NCBI GenBank assembly: GCA_020427985.1
Contig: JAGQNR010000002.1
Coordinates: forward strand, 77,241-140,631
Reading direction: 5' to 3'
DNA: 63,391 nucleotides
From: Candidatus Saccharimonadota bacterium
Lineage (GTDB): Bacteria > Patescibacteriota > Saccharimonadia > Saccharimonadales > UBA4665
Part shown: positions 59,180 to 63,391 of the stretch, piece after piece
Numbering within the stretch: position 1 is the stretch's first letter
Layout of the letters: each line of letters starts with the position of its first letter
Notes under the pieces: generated by a model
What the model saw: only the letters and a program-made list of their open reading frames with translations
Told to the model about the DNA's origin: nothing
The model's database searches: none
Position numbers and translations under genes: made by a program

Positions 59180-62100
59180 TTAGTTTTGGGCGCCGATGAC
59201 GATGTAATCTATTTGGTACTGACGACCAGCTACTACCGTGTCTTTGGTAACAACATCAAACCCATTGGCCGTCTTAACCACATATAGCTTAAGGTCGGCC
59301 GCAGCATCGTTGCTAGCACTCACCACCACCTTGTAGCTCATGCCGTAGTCTTTGCTAAAGTCAATGTGCGCCAACACCCCACTCATAAGGTTTTGCACCC
59401 CCGCTGTTACTGTTACCGTACCTGCGGTATCGGTACCATCGAGCGCAGCAATTGGATCGTTCACACCACCGCCCTGCCCCGCACCCAAAGCTGCACCAAT
59501 AGTGGTAGCTGGCGCTGGCCCATGGCTAGCAATATGACCGTTTACATAAATATCGCCTGTTTGCACGGTGCCAGCAATGGTTACGTTGCCATGTACAGTC
59601 AGGTCGCCGCTAATGCTCACTGTAGCAAACTGAGCGTTGCCCGTAACATTGATACTCGCGAGGTTTGCATTACCGTTTTGCAAGACAGCATTCTGCATAG
59701 GCGGCGTGTAGAAGCTGTTTTCGACATACACCATAATCGTGCCGGTCGTGCCGTTAAATGGCTCCAGCGCACGACCAACCGTCTTGCCCGCCACAATAGC
59801 TTTGGCGCCGTGGCCAGGGAGGGTTGCCGACAACGTAATGTAGTCTCCAGCCGCAATCGCGCCGTTTTCGCCGCTCACCTTAAGCGGCACACGACCGTTA
59901 AGGGCAATCGGCAGGCGGTGGGCCGATACCGGTATATCTTTACCAATCGTTTGGTAGGGCGCCGTCGACACAATACCAAAACTTTGGTCACCAGGAGCAG
60001 CCTTTTTGAGGATGGAGATTTGCTTTTGGCCCATCGAGAACACTTGGCCAGTCTCGGCATTGGCACCCTCGGCATTGTAGGTAAGCATATTTTGGGTGGC
60101 GGCAACGATATCACCGGCCTGCACGTTGGTTTCGGTCGGGTAAAACTCGGCGTAGTCGTTAGGCGTGGCGCTACAAGCAACGAGATTTCTTGCACCGCCA
60201 CCCGTACCGTCAATGTCGGCACCATCATGACAAACACCATTAGTGGTGGCGGCGTTATTGAAGTTGACCGTCGTATTGCCCGTGACCTCCAGGCCGTTTC
60301 CTATATACACCTTGCCAGTAGAGTTATTAATTCTTAGTGGACGATTGCTGTTCCATGTGCCTAGTGAGTCATTGACATCGGTTGTTAAGAAGTAGGTATC
60401 GGCACCGTCATTACGTATCATCAGACCGTACTGACCTGTACCATTTGGTGCAAGCCTTATTTGCCCAAAACCGTTGTCTGGTGCACCAACAAACTGTAAT
60501 TCTCCGCTTGTTGCACTATAGCCCATATATTTAGTACCAGCGTCATTTTGCACCTTGAGCGTTGGGGTCGAAGCCCAAGCAGTTATTTCTTTGACCGAAA
60601 TACCGGAGATGGTGCCATTCCAGCTAGTAGAGGGCTGGAACTGAATGCCGGTAGTAGCAGTAACGTTCCTAAAATTATAGGTGTATGTTGCGCTACAGCT
60701 AGAGCCAGCTGCCGATTGATAACCACCAACTCCTCCCAATGAAACGATTATCATCTGGTCGGCTGCGCCGCAGCCGCCATCAATTTCGTTGCCCGCTACA
60801 GTAAATGACATCTGATATGACTTACCAACCGTAAAGAGCGCTGTGTTGTACTGCAAGGTAGAAGTATTGCCTACATTGTGCTTAGCGGTCGTACTGGTGA
60901 CAGCCCACCCGGTTGTCGTCCAGCCAGCAGTAAAGGCACCACTATATAGCTCGCTCCCTAGAGTCACGCCACCGTTTTGGGTTATTTTAACGCCATCGGT
61001 AGTAGCCTGAAAAATCTTGTTGCCCGAATTGTCTTGTATACGAACGATATCGTTGACCTGCCCCGGACCACCAATAAAGACTGCAGCTAGACTGTTACCC
61101 CCCTGAGTCGAAGCGACGCGCAAGGCTTCGCTTTGCCAGAAGCTGCTCCCGCCCTCTATAACCACCTGGTTTCCCATATTCTGACGAACCCTCATGATGC
61201 TGTTATCAGCCTCGTCAATCACACGCATGATATCCTGACCCCATAAATCATTGTAGTCTTTGGAGCCCTGAACAATCATGGCCGGCGTACGCGTACCATA
61301 GCTCTGTTGCACATACAGATTGGCCTTGGCAGCCATTGGCTGGATTGAAGGGTTAACGCCAATCAGCACAGGGGTGGCTGAATTGCCGAGAATAATTTGA
61401 CCTTCTTGGTACTGCTTATTCCATGGATCACTGGCGCCCAAGCCGTCAATGTAGAGCGTGCGTGCCACAGCATCGGTTTGCTTAATAAAGAAGTAGGCGC
61501 TAGCGCTCACACTAGCAGGCGTAGTGAAACAAAAGCTTAGATGGTTCCAGTTTGCACTGCCTAACAGGCTGACGGTACTGGTTACATAGGTCGTTTCGGT
61601 AGCACCATCGGCTGCATAACCAAATACAGCCGTACCGGTGCTCGTACTCTTAACAAGCACCACTGCACAATACGCCGTACTGGGAGCCAGTTGTTGTGTA
61701 TAGTTCACCCCGGCACCAGCTGTGGCGTTGGTGGTAACCGCCAGGCTCTTGGCGCCATAGTACACATTGGCCGCGGTGCTGGTTTGCACCATGCTAGCGG
61801 TACCGGCACGCATTGACCAGCCAGTGGTGTTCACTTCTACACTTGGGTTGGTAATGACATTGGTCCATGGAGAAGAGGTATTGATACTAAAGACATCGGC
61901 GCCACCAGCAGTCTTGATACTAAAGGCAGTTGTACTGTTAGCGGTTGTAGTTATACTTACGCCCGAGTTAGTAATGGTTTGGTTAAACGCGCCGCCCTGG
62001 AGTGAAAGCGTAGAGCTAGCATGCGAAGAACCAATGTTTACCGTGTCGGCCGCAGTAGCGTTGGTAGCAATGTTGACTGTGTTGGCGGCGTTGCTTGTTA

Positions 62101-63391
62101 CTCCACCAATGTCGATGGTTGCATTGACTGCATTGTCGCCAATGTTTATGCCACCAGTGCCGCTGTTTATATTAACCCCAGTAGCGCCGGTAATATTACC
62201 TATGGTTACTAGTTTGGCGTTGGCACCGGTACCAATATTGAGTGCGCCAGTCGTGCCCGAATCAACCAACAGAGCTGTGCCGGCAGCAGATTGTAGGACT
62301 GGTGCAGTAAAGCTCGTGGTACTACGGCCATCACCACTAATCCAAAAGACGCTGGTTGCCTGGGCACTGCCATTTTGGTTTTGAATGTAGCTGGCTGTTG
62401 TACCAGTGGCAAAGGCTGTACAGGTAATCGTGTCACCTAGTGTACTGACTGCGCTACCAGCTGCACAAGCTGCAGGGTAGCCATTGAGTGATGCCCAGTC
62501 TACCGTACCCCCGGTGATGGTCAGGTTGTCGGCGACGTATGCATCTGCAACTGCAGTCCCATTCCAGGTGCCAGCAGTGATGGTGCCAACACCCGTGATG
62601 CCTGTATAGCTACCTGAGATACGTGCGGTGTTGATGGTACCGCTTGTGATGATGCCTGCATCGGTAGTGACATTCTGCAGTACTCGTGCGCCAGTAAGTA
62701 CAGATGTGCCGTTGACGTTAATGATGTTATCCCAGTTGGCGTTGAAATACAGGGCGTTTTCTGTGCCAGCACCATTGGCGGTGTTTTCAAACTTCGCACC
62801 ATTGACCGTGACGCCAGCAGCTGCGCCAGCAGAGCTTACAATACGAGCTGCGTTCCAGGTACCACCAGATGTTGTGCCAGGTGTAATATTAAATCGAGCT
62901 GCGCCACTTTCTACGGCCGCTGCACCGCCATAGTAGTCTACCTGGAGACCATTGATGCCGGCAGTAGTGACTGGGAACCCTGAGTTAGAGATGGTAGCAA
63001 TATCTGTAGTTGGAGCCTGGAGTGCAAGGATGCGGAACTGGTCAGCTGCGTTTTGGTTGAAGGTAGCACTACCGCTGCTCTGGGTATAGCCTAGAACGTT
63101 TTGGAGTAAGCGGCCGCTGGTGAGGACGGTAGTGCCATTAGCCTGCAGCCCAGTAGTAACATTAAGGTTAGCCGCAATACCGGTTCCAGTACCGATGTTG
63201 AAGTTAGTATTCTGCGCCGTGCCTGGCGTAGATCCCTGTGCCTGAATGTAGCTGGTTGAACCGCTCGCAGGAGCAAATGCAGTACATGTTACGGTATCAC
63301 CAAGTGCAGTTAGAGCGCTACCAGCTGCACAAGCTGCAGGGTAGCCATTGAGTGAAGCCCAGTCTACCGTACCCCCGGTGATGGTCAGGTT
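59180..63391 (-). CDS. Very large repetitive surface/tail-fibre-like protein, C-terminal part
   Basis: The frame is open from the TAA at 59180 to the right edge (1403 residues visible); no start codon is needed inside the window. From the edge inward: repeats of the NLTITGGTVDWASLNGYP type at 864-bp spacing, phage-tail-like repeats (NIGTGANAKLVTIGN), a carbohydrate-binding-like beta domain (about 61430-61870), a second one (60570-60970), a chaperone/autoprotease-like domain beginning NDYAEFYPTE (59690-60160, resembling peptidase G2 and related CPR surface proteins) and a C-terminal beta domain. Ser, Thr, Gly and Ala dominate. It is probably exported to the cell surface for contact with a host cell. 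The TTG at 62269 is not the start. Confidence 0.85.
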   Translation of the reverse strand, partial: NLTITGGTVDWASLNGYPAACAAGSALTALGDTVTCTAFAPASGSTSYIQAQGSTPGTAQNTNFNIGTGTGIAANLNVTTGLQANGTTVLTSGRLLQNVLGYTQSSGSATFNQNAADQFRILALQAPTTDIATISNSGFPVTTAGINGLQVDYYGGAAAVESGAARFNITPGTTSGGTWNAARIVSSAGAAAGVTVNGAKFENTANGAGTENALYFNANWDNIINVNGTSVLTGARVLQNVTTDAGIITSGTINTARISGSYTGITGVGTITAGTWNGTAVADAYVADNLTITGGTVDWASLNGYPAACAAGSAVSTLGDTITCTAFATGTTASYIQNQNGSAQATSVFWISGDGRSTTSFTAPVLQSAAGTALLVDSGTTGALNIGTGANAKLVTIGNITGATGVNINSGTGGINIGDNAVNATIDIGGVTSNAANTVNIATNATAADTVNIGSSHASSTLSLQGGAFNQTITNSGVSITTTANSTTAFSIKTAGGADVFSINTSSPWTNVITNPSVEVNTTGWSMRAGTASMVQTSTAANVYYGAKSLAVTTNATAGAGVNYTQQLAPSTAYCAVVLVKSTSTGTAVFGYAADGATETTYVTSTVSLLGSANWNHLSFCFTTPASVSASAYFFIKQTDAVARTLYIDGLGASDPWNKQYQEGQIILGNSATPVLIGVNPSIQPMAAKANLYVQQSYGTRTPAMIVQGSKDYNDLWGQDIMRVIDEADNSIMRVRQNMGNQVVIEGGSSFWQSEALRVASTQGGNSLAAVFIGGPGQVNDIVRIQDNSGNKIFQATTDGVKITQNGGVTLGSELYSGAFTAGWTTTGWAVTSTTAKHNVGNTSTLQYNTALFTVGKSYQMSFTVAGNEIDGGCGAADQMIIVSLGGVGGYQSAAGSSCSATYTYNFRNVTATTGIQFQPSTSWNGTISGISVKEITAWASTPTLKVQNDAGTKYMGYSATSGELQFVGAPDNGFGQIRLAPNGTGQYGLMIRNDGADTYFLTTDVNDSLGTWNSNRPLRINNSTGKVYIGNGLEVTGNTTVNFNNAATTNGVCHDGADIDGTGGGARNLVACSATPNDYAEFYPTETNVQAGDIVAATQNMLTYNAEGANAETGQVFSMGQKQISILKKAAPGDQSFGIVSTAPYQTIGKDIPVSAHRLPIALNGRVPLKVSGENGAIAAGDYITLSATLPGHGAKAIVAGKTVGRALEPFNGTTGTIMVYVENSFYTPPMQNAVLQNGNANLASINVTGNAQFATVSISGDLTVHGNVTIAGTVQTGDIYVNGHIASHGPAPATTIGAALGAGQGGGVNDPIAALDGTDTAGTVTVTAGVQNLMSGVLAHIDFSKDYGMSYKVVVSASNDAAADLKLYVVKTANGFDVVTKDTVVAGRQYQIDYIVIGAQN
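62413..62527 (-). repeat. Intragenic repeat, copy 1
   Basis: Matches 63277-63391 at a distance of 864 bp (288 codons); the 77 bases 62451-62527 differ from the other copy by one base. It encodes NLTITGGTVDWASLNGYP and the start of the following strand. Confidence 0.85.
63277..63391 (-). repeat. Intragenic repeat, copy 2
   Basis: The partner of 62413-62527. Because it touches the right edge the repeat may continue, and more copies outside the window are likely. Confidence 0.8.

Noticed and set aside
62209-62269. TTG at 62269 as start of the large surface protein
   Set aside because: The same frame continues without a stop to the right edge and carries the same repeats, so this is an internal codon.
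1-63391. Alternative genetic code (UGA as Gly)
   Set aside because: RF2 is present and several conserved genes, such as prfA, end at TGA exactly where their families end.
1-63391. tRNA or rRNA genes
   Set aside because: I scanned gene-free stretches for T-arm and acceptor patterns and saw none; tRNAscan-SE would be decisive.

Overview
The window looks like a chromosomal segment of a Candidatus Saccharibacteria (TM7) or closely related Patescibacteria/CPR genome. This rests on gene order and gene reduction, not on a marker phylogeny: classical Gram-positive neighbourhoods survive but are thinned. Examples are serS-hpf-secA-prfB followed by ftsE-ftsX-(PcsB-like hydrolase)-ctpA; rpsB-tsf-frr-rseP-proS with pyrH, uppS, cdsA and dxr missing; rpmE-prfA-prmC; and lysS near greA. 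A FemX-like peptidoglycan-bridge protein, LytR-CpsA-Psr protein, CHAP hydrolase, MprF-like flippase and no sign of outer-membrane genes suggest a monoderm envelope. RF1 and RF2 are both present and TGA ends many genes, so the code is standard. Most genes lie on the minus strand. No rRNA, tRNA or CRISPR was found. Layout: 1-2.4 kb, fragment of an RND transporter, a SanA/YdcF protein, an EF-hand protein and an AbrB/Doc-type toxin-antitoxin pair with a mutated catalytic His. 2.4-9.9 kb, glyS, recO, a degenerate kinase/receiver pair, envelope proteins, xseBA, a lipid-flippase-like protein and a lipoprotein. 10-16 kb, a tRNA methylase-like gene, rpmA behind a structured leader, a Fic protein with partner, a CheY-like receiver and pyrG. 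16-30 kb, the cell-wall/division and secretion block (ctpA, FemX, PcsB-like, ftsX, ftsE, prfB, M16 protease, secA, hpf, serS). 30-44.5 kb, a Cas4-like nuclease, TM2/pilin-like protein, HAD phosphatase, zincin, lysS, CDP-alcohol transferase, greA, proS, CPBP protease, rseP, a frameshifted four-helix-bundle cassette with inverted-repeat ends, frr, tsf and rpsB. 44.7-52 kb, a HEVGH metallopeptidase-like protein, a vWA protein, rpmE, prfA, a truncated P-loop gene, a DinJ/YafQ-type TA pair and prmC. 52-58 kb, HtrA, a membrane protein, an LCP protein, lepB, parB and parA. 58-59.2 kb is gene-free and carries three DnaA-box-like 9-mers exactly 20 bp apart next to parAB, a likely replication origin. 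59.2 kb to the right edge is one very large surface protein, open beyond the window. Two genome-wide patterns stand out. First, at least fifteen genes have a -10 box whose last base lies only 6-9 nt before the start codon, implying leaderless mRNAs; this corrects several start sites. Second, a family of short intergenic repeats built on AGAGCAGAG recurs, twice as the ends of a four-helix-bundle cassette.
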